Source of the DNA: Phycisphaeraceae bacterium
GTDB taxonomy: Bacteria > Planctomycetota > Phycisphaerae > Phycisphaerales > Phycisphaeraceae
Reading direction: 5' to 3'
Length of the DNA stretch: 64,000 bases
Assembly: GCA_029260715.1 (NCBI GenBank)
Contig: JAJDCS010000044.1
Location: 1-64,000 of the forward strand
The notes under the pieces were generated by a model. That model was not told the DNA's origin. It saw only the letters and a program-made list of their open reading frames with translations, and did no database searches. The first letter of the stretch is position 1. Every line of letters starts with the position of its first letter. Shown one piece after another: positions 52,282-60,424 of the stretch. Made by a program: the position numbers and the translations under genes.

Positions 52282-53247
52282 CTACGCCAACTCGGGGAAC
52301 GCCTTGCAGACGACTTCGACCAGGCCCTTGACGTGTTCGGTGGAGGCGTCCATCAGCTTCTTTTCATCGGCGTTGAGGTCGATCTCGATGATCTTCTCGA
52401 CGCCGGTAGCGCCCAGCAGGACCGGGACGCCGACGAAGTAGCCCTTGCCGGCTTCGCCGACGGCGTACTCTCTTTCGCAGTAGGCGGCGCAGGGGAGGAT
52501 GCGCTTCTTGTCCTTGATGATGGCCTCGACCATGTCGATCACGCCGAGCGCCGGAGCGTAGTAGGCGCTGGTGCCCATGAGCTTGACGATCTCGCCGCCG
52601 CCGACCTTGGCGCGATCGACGCAGGCGGTGATCTTGTCTTGGCTAAGCAGCTGCGATACCGGCACGCCGTGCACGGAGGTGTAGCGCGGTAGCGGGACCA
52701 TGTCGTCGCCGTGGCCGCCCAAGAGCAGGGCGCTGATGTCTTCGACTGACACACCCAGTTCCATAGCGATGAACGTGCGGTAGCGCGCCACGTCCAGACA
52801 CCCCGCCTGCCCGACGATGCGCTGCGTGGGGAAGCCGGTGGCTTTCCAAGCGGTATAGACCATGGCATCCAGGGGATTGCTGACCACGATGACGATGGCT
52901 TCGGGCGCGTGCTTGGCGATGTTCTCGCTAACCGAGCGCACGATCTTGACGTTGGTGGCTACCAAGTCGTCTCGGCTCATGCCCGGCTTGCGCGGGATGC
53001 CGGCGGTGATCACCACCACGTCGGCGCCGCTGATATCTTTGTAGTCTGAGGTGGCGGAGACGTTGGCGTCGAACCGCTCGATCGGGCCACACTGGGCCAG
53101 GTCCAGCAGCTTGCCCTTGACGCGGTCCTCGGCGTCGGGGATATCCACCACCACAACGTCGCCCAACTCTTTGACCGCTGCCCACAAGGCGCAGCTCGCC
53201 CCGACGTTGCCGCCGCCGATCACCGCTATCTTGGCACGCTTTGGCAT
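52282..53247 (-). CDS. mdh: Malate dehydrogenase
   Basis: 321 residues from ATG 53247, fixed by AAGGAGA upstream. NAD site IAVIGGGNVGASCA, VVVDIPD, substrate loop AGIPRKPGMSRDDL (Arg after Ile-Pro marks malate rather than lactate specificity), VVSNPLDAMVY and the catalytic His in LLGGHGDDMVP. Oxidises malate to oxaloacetate in the TCA cycle. Its leader contains the first copy of a dispersed hairpin repeat (53354-53381), which inflates the upstream open frame. Confidence 0.95.
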   Translation of the reverse strand: MPKRAKIAVIGGGNVGASCALWAAVKELGDVVVVDIPDAEDRVKGKLLDLAQCGPIERFDANVSATSDYKDISGADVVVITAGIPRKPGMSRDDLVATNVKIVRSVSENIAKHAPEAIVIVVSNPLDAMVYTAWKATGFPTQRIVGQAGCLDVARYRTFIAMELGVSVEDISALLLGGHGDDMVPLPRYTSVHGVPVSQLLSQDKITACVDRAKVGGGEIVKLMGTSAYYAPALGVIDMVEAIIKDKKRILPCAAYCEREYAVGEAGKGYFVGVPVLLGATGVEKIIEIDLNADEKKLMDASTEHVKGLVEVVCKAFPELA

Positions 53248-53353
53248 GCTGAAATCTCCTTGGAGTAAAGGTGCGATCCGGATATTTAGGAAGGTGAATG
53301 ATAGGCGAACAAGCCCTATACTCAAGTGTTCGGCTGGCGGTGGAGTTTCCCGC

Positions 53354-53381
53354 CACGAGCCGCGACCGTGAGGGAGCGGTC
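53354..53381. repeat. SRDREGA-type hairpin repeat, copy 1
   Basis: cacgagccgcgaccgtgagg plus gagcggtc: stem gaccg/cggtc around tccctca-type loop. When read in frame it gives ...TSRDREGAV.... The reverse-complement core recurs at 57544-57572. Confidence 0.7.
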
Positions 53382-53517
53382 CGGATGGTGTCGGCACTAG
53401 AGTTGGCCCGGCGTCTGCGGATGGTAAAAGGGCCTTTCATGGACTTATCGCGGGCGTCTACACCGAACCGTGTTTGTCGAGGCGCTTGTACGACGCATTG
53501 GGGGCTTGCTCCACCCG

Positions 53518-53553
53518 GACCGCTCCCTTATCCGCCTAAGGCGGACGGCTCGT
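53518..53553. repeat. SRDREGA-type hairpin repeat, copy 2
   Basis: gaccgctcccttatccgcct then aaggcggacggctcgt: the same ends with an inserted tccgcc/ggcgga stem. It lies 16 bp upstream of ribH and is inverted with respect to copy 1. Confidence 0.7.
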
Positions 53554-53568
53554 AATGGAAGGTTTTTT

Positions 53569-54033
53569 ATGCCAGAAGTACTCGAAGGCGATCTAATGAC
53601 CCGCGACGCGAAGATCGCGCTGGTGGTGAGCCGGTTCAACGACTTTATCACCAGCCGTCTGCTTGACGCGGCGGTGGATTGCTACAGCCGACACGGTGGC
53701 GACGCGGGTCAGCTAACGGTCGCGCACGTGCCTGGGAGCATGGAACTACCGGTGGCGGCGATGAAGCTAGCCAAGACCCGTAAGCCCGACGCCGTGGTTT
53801 GCTTGGGGTGTGTGATCCGCGGGCAGACGAGCCACTACGACCACGTGGCCAGCGAAGCGGCTCACGGGATCGCGCGCGTGGGCATTGAAACTGGTGTGCC
53901 CACGATCTTCGGCGTAATCACGGCTGACACGCTTGAGCAGGCCATCGAGCGGGCCGGCTCCAAGCAGGGCAACCAGGGCGCCAAGGCGATGCTGGCGGCG
54001 ATCGAGATGGTGAACCTTTTAAAGACGATTTGA
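53569..54033 (+). CDS. ribH: 6,7-dimethyl-8-ribityllumazine synthase
   Basis: 154 residues from ATG 53569, with GGAAGG upstream. SRFNDFITSRLLDAAVD, VPGSMELPVAAMKLA, CLGCVIRGQTSHYDHV (catalytic His) and GVITADTLEQAIERAG are RibH signatures. It makes the riboflavin precursor and usually forms 60-mers or pentamers. Followed by nusB 70 bp later; ribH-nusB is a common pairing. Confidence 0.96.
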   Translation: MPEVLEGDLMTRDAKIALVVSRFNDFITSRLLDAAVDCYSRHGGDAGQLTVAHVPGSMELPVAAMKLAKTRKPDAVVCLGCVIRGQTSHYDHVASEAAHGIARVGIETGVPTIFGVITADTLEQAIERAGSKQGNQGAKAMLAAIEMVNLLKTI

Positions 54034-54104
54034 GGGGCGGCGCGGGCTCATGACGCGGTTAGACCATTCCGCTGTTCTTTACTTTATCCGTTTGTTAATA
54101 AGCC

Positions 54105-54605
54105 ATGTCCACACGACACCAGATCAGATGCCTTGCGATGCAGGTGCTCTATCAATTCGACGTGCGCGGCGTGGGAGACGCGGCTGATATTCTCGCGGGG
54201 CTGGATGGCAGCGATGCTAACGAGGGCGCGCGGCAAGAGGCGTTTGAGTTGGCCAAGGCCGCCTGGGGCAGCCACGACCAGGCGGACGGGCTTGCCAGTG
54301 AGTTGGCGCCCCAGTGGCCCGCGTACCGCCAGCCGCCGGTGGACCGGGCGATCTTGCGGTTGGCGTACCACGAGATGGTCTCGGGTCACGCGCCGGTGCG
54401 CGTGGCGATCAACGAAGCGATTGAACTGGCCAAGGCGTACAGCGCCGAGCAGTCGCCTGGCTTCATCAACGGCGTGCTGGACAAGATGGCCAGGCAGATC
54501 AGGCAGCGATCGGCGGCGCAGACGGCGGTGGTCGTGACGCCGCCCGCTGGTGCATCGGATGCTGAGTCGGCGGACGCGGGCCTGGACGCGACAGAACAGT
54601 CTTAG
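54105..54605 (+). CDS. nusB: Transcription antitermination factor NusB
   Basis: 166 residues. QIRCLAMQVLYQFDVRG at the N-terminus and the C-terminal DRAILRLAYHEMVSG, VAINEAIELAKAYSAEQSPG and FINGVLDKMA are NusB hallmarks. It binds boxA RNA with S10 for rRNA antitermination. A short Ala-rich tail extends past the usual end. The stop codon forms the edge of a 135-bp repeat element. Confidence 0.95.
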   Translation: MSTRHQIRCLAMQVLYQFDVRGVGDAADILAGLDGSDANEGARQEAFELAKAAWGSHDQADGLASELAPQWPAYRQPPVDRAILRLAYHEMVSGHAPVRVAINEAIELAKAYSAEQSPGFINGVLDKMARQIRQRSAAQTAVVVTPPAGASDAESADAGLDATEQS

Positions 54606-54738
54606 AAGCTGTTTCGAAACCCCTCTCCCCTTGAGGGGAGAGGCTGGGTGAGGGGTGAGAGCCTGGAAAAAACACAAGCACTCGACCCTCCCCTAACCCC
54701 TCCCTGAAAGGGAGGGGGATATTTTGGAAACAGCTTCT
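54604..54738. repeat. 135-bp cloverleaf repeat (MITE-like)
   Basis: Perfect 12-bp terminal inverted repeats, agaagctgtttc (54604-54615) and gaaacagcttct (54727-54738), enclose two hairpins: ctctccccttgaggggagag (54623-54642) and cccctccct/agggagggg (54697-54717). No coding capacity. It starts on the nusB stop codon and lies upstream of ftsY, where it may serve as a terminator. Confidence 0.8.
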
Positions 54739-54829
54739 TAACAGTACACGGCTGTAAACACGTTCAGGGTTGGGTATCATTTGCCCGACAACGAGCGGCT
54801 TCTTTATTTATCTTCTGCACCGACCACCC

Positions 54830-55759
54830 ATGGCGCTATTCAAAACCGCATTCAACAAGCTCAAGCAAGGCTTAGCCAAGACACGCAGCGGGCTCGTGAG
54901 CGGGCTGCGGTCGGTGCTGGGCGGCAGGGCGCTTAGCGCGGAGTTGCTGAGCGAGTTGGAAGCGAAACTGATCCAGGCGGACGTGGGCGTGGCCACGGCG
55001 GCGAAGCTCACCCAAGAGCTAAGCGACGCGTGGAAAGCCGGGAAGGTCAGCCAGGGCGAGCAGGCGTTGGATTATTTGAAGCAGCGGTTGGCGGCTGATT
55101 GGCCCGACCACGACCGGCGGTTGCGGTACGCGCCGGACGGGGGTGGGCCGACGGTGATCCTGATCGCCGGCGTGAACGGCGCGGGCAAGACGACGAGCAT
55201 CGCGAAGATCGCCAAGAGCCTGCGCGACGAGAACAAGTCGATTGTGCTGGCCGCGTGTGACACGTTCCGCGCCGCGGCAGTCGAGCAACTAGAGATATGG
55301 TCCGGCAGGCTTGGCGTGGAAGTGGTCAAGGGTCAGCAGGGGGGCGACCCGGCTGCCGTGGCGTTTGACGCGTGCGAGGCGGCGGTGGCAAGGGGCGCGG
55401 ACGTATTGATCGTTGACACAGCTGGGCGGTTGCACACACAAGACAGCCTGATGCGCCAGCTCACGAAGATTAAGAATGTTTGCGCCAAGAAAATTCCGGG
55501 GGCCCCGCACGAGGTGATCCTTGTGCTCGACGCGACCGTGGGCCAGAACGCGATCACCCAAGCGAAGGTCTTTGCGGAGGCGATCGACGTGACGGGCATC
55601 TTTCTAGCCAAGCTCGACGGGACGGCGCGCGGTGGGATCGTTGTGGCGATTCGCGATCAGTTGGGTATCCCGGTCAAGTTCATTGGCGTGGGCGAGACGC
55701 CCGACGACGTGGAGCCGTTTGAGCCGGGGCGGTTTATCGAAGCGCTGTTCGCGGAGTGA
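54830..55759 (+). CDS. ftsY: Signal recognition particle receptor FtsY
   Basis: 309 residues from ATG 54830 (MALFKTAFNKLKQGLAKTRSG). NG domain with GVNGAGKTTSIAKIAK, CDTFRAAAVEQLEIW, DTAGRLHTQDSLM and AKLDGTARGGIVVAI. It lacks the long acidic A domain of E. coli FtsY, as in many bacteria. It docks the signal recognition particle at the membrane. Flanked by two unrelated cloverleaf repeats. Confidence 0.95.
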   Translation: MALFKTAFNKLKQGLAKTRSGLVSGLRSVLGGRALSAELLSELEAKLIQADVGVATAAKLTQELSDAWKAGKVSQGEQALDYLKQRLAADWPDHDRRLRYAPDGGGPTVILIAGVNGAGKTTSIAKIAKSLRDENKSIVLAACDTFRAAAVEQLEIWSGRLGVEVVKGQQGGDPAAVAFDACEAAVARGADVLIVDTAGRLHTQDSLMRQLTKIKNVCAKKIPGAPHEVILVLDATVGQNAITQAKVFAEAIDVTGIFLAKLDGTARGGIVVAIRDQLGIPVKFIGVGETPDDVEPFEPGRFIEALFAE

Positions 55760-55778
55760 GCAATAGAGATGCACTCGT

Positions 55779-55861
55779 TGGGTGCCACGCAGCAGCCCGT
55801 CAGGGTGCTGTGTGCATCGGACCCAACACACATCAGCCTTCGGCGTGATGTGTGGCACCCA
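55779..55861. repeat. 83-bp cloverleaf repeat
   Basis: Terminal inverted repeat tgggtgccac (55779-55788) / gtggcaccca (55852-55861) encloses two hairpins, cagcagccc/gggtgctg (about 55790-55810) and catcagcc-ttc-ggcgtgatg (55831-55850). Same architecture as 54604-54738 but unrelated sequence. Located 20 bp after the ftsY stop. Confidence 0.72.
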
Positions 55862-55957
55862 CCGTATCGTGGCACCACGCGAAGTACGTCACAACTACGT
55901 CGTCGGTGAACAAATTATCGAGGCTTTCGAAGAGTGGGAGCAGTTAGGAGGCTTTTG

Positions 55958-56350
55958 ATGTACACGGTAGCACGTTTCACATCGAGTAATACGGCAAGTC
56001 AAATGCTTGATCGCGTTGGTGCTGAACTTAATGCGGTGATTCCTGGGGCGTACTCTGGCCTTCGGCATGCTGGCGATGGATTTGCTTACGACCTTTCTAG
56101 CGCTGATAGCTGGCGCGAGCATCAAGGTGCAATACTCAATTTCATACGTGTGGGCCATCTAGTGATTTCAAAGGCATTGCAAAAACAGTTGGATGTTGAT
56201 ATTGATATTGCGATCGAGCCAGAGGACCTCCACGGGACTAACATTTTTTGTATTTATGTCGATCCTGAAATAACTTCGGCCTTAGCCAAGGTGGGAGTCG
56301 GTTTTACAGTATCGATTTATGGCGGTGGCGATTCTGGCAACAGTTTGTAG
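55958..56350 (+). CDS. Unknown protein, DUF4279-like
   Basis: 130 residues from ATG 55958, with TAGGAGG upstream. A central W..H..AILNFIR pattern, then DIDIAIEPEDLHGTNIFCIY and LAKVGVGFTVSIYGGG resemble DUF4279 proteins, which are common near toxin-immunity loci. AT-rich compared with ftsY and mutY, suggesting acquisition. No signal peptide. Convergent with mutY, 6 bp between stops. Confidence 0.55.
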   Translation: MYTVARFTSSNTASQMLDRVGAELNAVIPGAYSGLRHAGDGFAYDLSSADSWREHQGAILNFIRVGHLVISKALQKQLDVDIDIAIEPEDLHGTNIFCIYVDPEITSALAKVGVGFTVSIYGGGDSGNSL

Positions 56351-56356
56351 GTCAGG

Positions 56357-57496
56357 TTAATGACCTGACCTACTTGTCTTTGTCAAAATTTGAACAACCC
56401 GTCGCTGTGGGTTGGGCAGCGGCAGATCATTAATCTTGTCGAGTTTTCGCCATTGGCCGCGTCCGGGGCGGAGCCGGCCTGATTCAACATCCGCTGTCCA
56501 GCAAATAAAGCCGATCGTTCGGTGCGTGGTCTGGTGTGCGAATTGCGCGGCCTGCTTGGGTGGGGTGATGTTTAGGCCTAGGTGCTGCGACACCCACTGC
56601 TTGATGTGAATGTTTGTTTGTGATCGCTTCGGCGCGTCTTCGACCGTTGGCATCTGCCACATGTTGGACCACAGCCCGCGGCTGGGGCGCTGCTGAAACA
56701 GGTATTGCCCGCCACGGTGTAGGGCTATCACATGGTGCTGGACGGGTTTCGGGAGTTTGCGGGGCAGCTTGACGGGTAGACGCTCGGGCACGCCTTGTTG
56801 GTACGCCTTACACATCGTGGCCACGGGGCAGTCGCCACACAGCGGGTTTCGCGGCAGGCAGACCAAGGCGCCTAGTTCCATCATCGCCTGGTTGAAATCG
56901 CCAGCCCGCTTGGCCGGCACCAACTGCCCAGCTAATAACCACAGTTGTTTCTGCGTGGCGGGTGAGTCGATCGGCTGTTCGATGGCGTGCCAGCGGGCGA
57001 GCACGCGGGCGACGTTTCCGTCTAAGAGCGGCTCGCGTTTCCCAAACGCGATCGAGGCGATGGCCCCGGCTGTGTACCGGCCTACCCCCGGAAGTTTTAG
57101 TAACTGCTCGGCGGTGTCGGGGATGCGCCCGCCGTTTTCATCGACGATCTGTTTAGCCGCGGCGTGCAGGTTTCGCGCGCGGCGGTAGTAGCCCAGGCCT
57201 TGCCACTGTCGCAGCACGTTTTGTTCATCAGCCCCAGCCAGTGCCGCCACACTCGGAAACACCCCAATAAAACGGTTGAAGTAGTCGATGACCGTAGCGA
57301 CCTGGGTTTGCTGGAGCATGGCCTCGCTAACGAACACGTGGTAGGGGTCGGGTTGTTGGCCCGGCTCGGCGCGCCACGGCAAGTGGCGGTGGTGGGCGTC
57401 GTACCACTTGAGTAGCGCCCGGCGTAGTTTTTGTGGGGCGGGCGGTGTGGGCGTGGGGGACGGGGTTGGCGGTGTGCTTTTAGAGCATTTTGCCAT
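56357..57496 (-). CDS. mutY: A/G-specific adenine glycosylase MutY
   Basis: 379 residues from ATG 57496. Removes adenine opposite 8-oxoguanine. Catalytic Glu in SEAMLQQTQV (about 54), helix-hairpin-helix LPGVGRYTAGAIASIAFG, and a 4Fe-4S loop C-x6-C-x2-C-x5-C (CLPRNPLCGDCPVATMC, about 208-224). A C-terminal NUDIX-like domain (HHVIALHRGGQYLFQQRPS) recognises oxoG. The open frame extends upstream to 57610 but crosses a dispersed repeat (copy 3), so the shorter start is used. The N-terminus is Thr/Pro-rich. Confidence 0.95.
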   Translation of the reverse strand: MAKCSKSTPPTPSPTPTPPAPQKLRRALLKWYDAHHRHLPWRAEPGQQPDPYHVFVSEAMLQQTQVATVIDYFNRFIGVFPSVAALAGADEQNVLRQWQGLGYYRRARNLHAAAKQIVDENGGRIPDTAEQLLKLPGVGRYTAGAIASIAFGKREPLLDGNVARVLARWHAIEQPIDSPATQKQLWLLAGQLVPAKRAGDFNQAMMELGALVCLPRNPLCGDCPVATMCKAYQQGVPERLPVKLPRKLPKPVQHHVIALHRGGQYLFQQRPSRGLWSNMWQMPTVEDAPKRSQTNIHIKQWVSQHLGLNITPPKQAAQFAHQTTHRTIGFICWTADVESGRLRPGRGQWRKLDKINDLPLPNPQRRVVQILTKTSRSGH

Positions 57497-57543
57497 TTCG
57501 TGTGCGGGTGTTTGGTTGCGAGATCGGTCTTTTGCCTCATTCG

Positions 57544-57572
57544 TGACCGCTCCCTGACGGTCGCGGCTCGTC
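57544..57572. repeat. SRDREGA-type hairpin repeat, copy 3
   Basis: gaccgctccctgacggtcgc then ggctcgtcg: stem gaccg/cggtc. It is the inverse of copy 1 and lies in the mutY upstream region. Confidence 0.7.
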
Positions 57573-57722
57573 GTGGGGCCATCCACCAAATTGAAAGATG
57601 ATTTTGGCAAGGTGTTGGGCTTTTACGGGGCTTTCATCCGTGCTTGGTGAAACAGGGTCTAAGCGGTATGCTAACGATACATTCACACACTGCCCTGGGC
57701 CACACCATTTGGCACGCACAGC

Positions 57723-58115
57723 ATGACAACCACCCACCGACAAACCTTGCCGACCACGCGCGGGTCCATGACGCACAAGTTCCAGATCATGGGCCACGAG
57801 GGATACCTGACCATCGGGCTATTTGAGAGCGGTCAGCCGGGCGAGATTTTTATCAAGATGTCCAAAGAAGGGTCCACGCTCAGCGGGCTGGTGCAGGGGT
57901 TCTGCCGTGCGTTTAGCTTGGCGTTGCAGTTCGGGCTGCCTTTGGAGGAGGCGGTGGCGCGGTTCAAGGGGATGCGTTTCGAGCCGATGGGCCACACGTC
58001 CAACCCCGACATCCCCGAAGCGATGAGCATTATTGATTATGTGGCTTGCTACTTGGAGCGGTCTTTTATTATCGAGCCCAGCAAACTGAAGCTGCAGCCG
58101 GCGGGGCGGAAGTAA
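57723..58115 (+). CDS. TSCPD domain protein
   Basis: 130 residues. The TSCPD domain (KFQIMGHEGYLTIGLFESGQ, PGEIFIKMSKEGSTLSGLVQ, GFCRAFSLALQFGLPLEEAV, GMRFEPMGHTSNPDIPEAMS) is the C-terminal module of B12-dependent class II ribonucleotide reductase, here as a separate protein. It would pair with a split NrdJ encoded elsewhere. Start ATG 57723 or 57768; no ribosome site decides. Confidence 0.85.
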   Translation: MTTTHRQTLPTTRGSMTHKFQIMGHEGYLTIGLFESGQPGEIFIKMSKEGSTLSGLVQGFCRAFSLALQFGLPLEEAVARFKGMRFEPMGHTSNPDIPEAMSIIDYVACYLERSFIIEPSKLKLQPAGRK

Positions 58116-58233
58116 GGCGGGTTGGCTGGGGCTAGTTCGTTGTAGGTGGACATGCCCCGGGGTTCGTAACATTTGGGCTGGGGCACGCTTCGCTTAGCCC
58201 CAAGCACTCGGCGATCGGTGAAAGGAGCACATC

Positions 58234-58506
58234 ATGGCTGGTTGGACTACTGAATGGAAGTACCCTAGCGAGGAAATGCCCCAGGCGGCGTTTTGGTCTT
58301 ATCAGCGCTGGTATACGGATGTCGCTCATCGGGGCAGCCACCCCAAAGAAGCCGCGGAACGAAACGGCGACATGCACTACGAAAAGCTCAAGGGCTATAA
58401 GAACGAGACCTACTCCGTGCGCCTAAGCCAGAAACACCGCGTCGTATTCGAGGCGGATAAAGCCAAAATGAAGGTGACCATTCTCCAGGTCGGCGGGCAC
58501 TACTGA
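58234..58506 (+). CDS. RelE/ParE-like toxin-fold protein, no visible antitoxin
   Basis: 90 residues; GAAAGGAG precedes ATG 58234. The C-terminal half (YEKLKGYKNETYSVRLSQKH, RVVFEADKAKMKVTILQVGG) follows the RelE/ParE/YoeB core in which K/R and a terminal Tyr-containing strand contact mRNA. Such proteins cleave ribosome-bound mRNA or block gyrase. No antitoxin-like gene adjoins on either side, so it may be solitary, tamed or regulated from elsewhere. Confidence 0.68.
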   Translation: MAGWTTEWKYPSEEMPQAAFWSYQRWYTDVAHRGSHPKEAAERNGDMHYEKLKGYKNETYSVRLSQKHRVVFEADKAKMKVTILQVGGHY

Positions 58507-58565
58507 TTGGGTGTGGGAAAGGGGCTGGCGGGGGCAGGCGTGGTTATAGTTCATCGCCTCGGTAC

Positions 58566-58603
58566 AGACCGCTCCCTGATCCGCCTGAAGCGGACGGTTC
58601 GTG
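58566..58603. repeat. SRDREGA-type hairpin repeat, copy 4
   Basis: gaccgctccctgatccgcct then gaagcggacggttcgtgg: the long-arm variant, close to copy 2. It lies in the purF leader. Confidence 0.7.
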
Positions 58604-58743
58604 GTGGTGCGCTACACTCAATCGAAAAACGTTCTACAGGGTAAAAACCAGAGGTTTTATGGTTCCGGGCGCTATTTCTTGACCGCCCTCACCCGACGCA
58701 CTACCGTTGACCGTTGCGGATAACAACTGGGCCGGCGCTTTTA

Positions 58744-60159
58744 ATGATCAACGAAAAAGGCAAGGACAAGTGCGGCGTGTTCGGTCTGTGGGGCGCGCCC
58801 GACAGCGCCGAGCGTATCTACACAGGTCTGTACGCTCAGCAGCACCGCGGCCAAGAATCGGCGGGCATCGCGGTCAGCGACGGCGCGGGTCTGCGTGCCC
58901 ACGTGGGCATGGGGCTGGTCTCCGAGGTGTTTTCCCGTTCCGTCTTGGATCAACTCACCGGCAAAGCCGGCATCGGCCACAACCGCTACTCGACGACCGG
59001 GTCGAGCCACGCGGGCAACGCACAGCCGCTCATGGAAGGCTACATCGGCGGGCAGGTGGCTGTGGCGCACAACGGGAACCTGATCAACGCCGGGCTGTTG
59101 CGGGACAACTACGAGCAACGCGGCCACATATTTCACACCTCGACCGATACCGAGGTGATTATCCATCTGCTGGCTTCGCACCATTTGTCGAAGGAAGACC
59201 CGCTCACCGAAGCCTTGCAACACCTGCAGGGGGCTTACTCGCTGGTGTTTTTGTTTGCGGATCGTATCGAAGCGGTGCGTGACCCCTGGGGGTGGCGGCC
59301 GCTGGTGTTGGGGCAGACGGAAGACGGGCACGACTGCGTGGCTAGCGAGACGGTTGCTTTCGATGCGATCGGCGCCAAGTTCGTTCGCGAGGTTGAGCCG
59401 GGCGAGATCATCACGCTAAGCGATAGCGGCGTGTCGAGCAGGCGGTTCGCCGATGCGCAGCGTCCCGCGCAGTGCATCTTTGAGCATGTTTATTTCGCCA
59501 ACCCCAGTTCGCGGGTGTTCGGCGACACGGTTCAGATCGTGCGTGAGAAGCTTGGCCGTAAGTTGGCTCAGGAATCGCCGGTGGACGCGGACTATGTGGT
59601 ACCCATGCCCGACTCGGGTCGCGCGGCGGCGGCGGGGTTCGCCGCTGAGAGCGGCATCCCCTGTCGCGAGGGGATTATCCCCAACCGTTACGTGGGGCGG
59701 ACGTTTATCCAGCCCACGCAGAAGCAGCGTAGCTTGGCGGTGCAGCTCAAGCTCAACGCCGTGCCCGAAGTTATTGCGGACAAGCGGATCGTCGTGGTGG
59801 ATGATTCGATCGTCCGCGGCACGACCACGCGCACAAAGATGCACCAGCTCCGCCGCGCGGGCGCCAAGGAGATCCATCTGAGGATTAGCTGCCCGCCCGT
59901 GCGCAACCCGTGTTACTTTGGGATTGATTTTCCTGATTCGTCGCAACTGATCGCCGCGAAGCGGGACGTAGAGGAGATCCGCGAGTTTTTAGAGGTCGAC
60001 TCCCTGCACTTTTTGTCGCTTGAGGGCATGCTTAGCTGCGTGAGCCGTCAGCCGGAGCATTATTGCCACGCGTGCTTTAGCGGCGACTACAGGCTGAACG
60101 TTGCCAAGCCGGTCAGCAAGCTCGATCTGGAGCCGCATCAGTTGAAGATGTTTCGGTAG
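58744..60159 (+). CDS. purF: Amidophosphoribosyltransferase PurF
   Basis: 471 residues from ATG 58744. Cys10 in KCGVFGLWG is the amidotransferase nucleophile after a nine-residue propeptide. Glutaminase domain features: YAQQHRGQESAGIAV, GHNRYSTTGSS and VAHNGNL; PRPP site VVVDDSIVRGTTT. Cysteines in CIFEHVYFA, CPPVRNPC and SCVSRQPEHYCHAC suggest the 4Fe-4S form. Commits to purine synthesis. A dispersed repeat lies in its leader. Confidence 0.96.
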   Translation: MINEKGKDKCGVFGLWGAPDSAERIYTGLYAQQHRGQESAGIAVSDGAGLRAHVGMGLVSEVFSRSVLDQLTGKAGIGHNRYSTTGSSHAGNAQPLMEGYIGGQVAVAHNGNLINAGLLRDNYEQRGHIFHTSTDTEVIIHLLASHHLSKEDPLTEALQHLQGAYSLVFLFADRIEAVRDPWGWRPLVLGQTEDGHDCVASETVAFDAIGAKFVREVEPGEIITLSDSGVSSRRFADAQRPAQCIFEHVYFANPSSRVFGDTVQIVREKLGRKLAQESPVDADYVVPMPDSGRAAAAGFAAESGIPCREGIIPNRYVGRTFIQPTQKQRSLAVQLKLNAVPEVIADKRIVVVDDSIVRGTTTRTKMHQLRRAGAKEIHLRISCPPVRNPCYFGIDFPDSSQLIAAKRDVEEIREFLEVDSLHFLSLEGMLSCVSRQPEHYCHACFSGDYRLNVAKPVSKLDLEPHQLKMFR

Positions 60160-60284
60160 GTATTTTTACCAGGGTGGTAAACAAGGTTTTGGGGCACGCG
60201 TGGAGCCGTGCGATCGATATGGGGGCTTACAAGCTCGGCGTTATGACGGCGTCTCAGTTAGATAACCATTTAATTGCAAATGCT
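60160..60284. other. Intergenic region after purF
   Basis: A short hairpin tttaccagggtggtaaa (60167-60183) follows purF but lacks a strong T-run. No gene seen. Confidence 0.35.
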
Positions 60285-60312
60285 TTGACACCCGCTTTCT
60301 ACGGGCTAAACT
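60285..60312 (+). promoter_or_regulatory. Candidate promoter of the pseudokinase cluster
   Basis: Perfect -35 TTGACA (60285-60290), a 16-bp spacer and -10 TAAACT (60307-60312), 112 bp upstream of the first cluster gene. Confidence 0.5.
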
Positions 60313-60424
60313 AATGAGTGAGTATCGGCACAGCAGGGCTGCCCGTTGGGGGGGGCTAGAGGGTCGTCTTCCCATACCGTGGTAGCTCATCGGACTCATA
60401 GGTTTAGCGTTATTGTGAGGGTCT

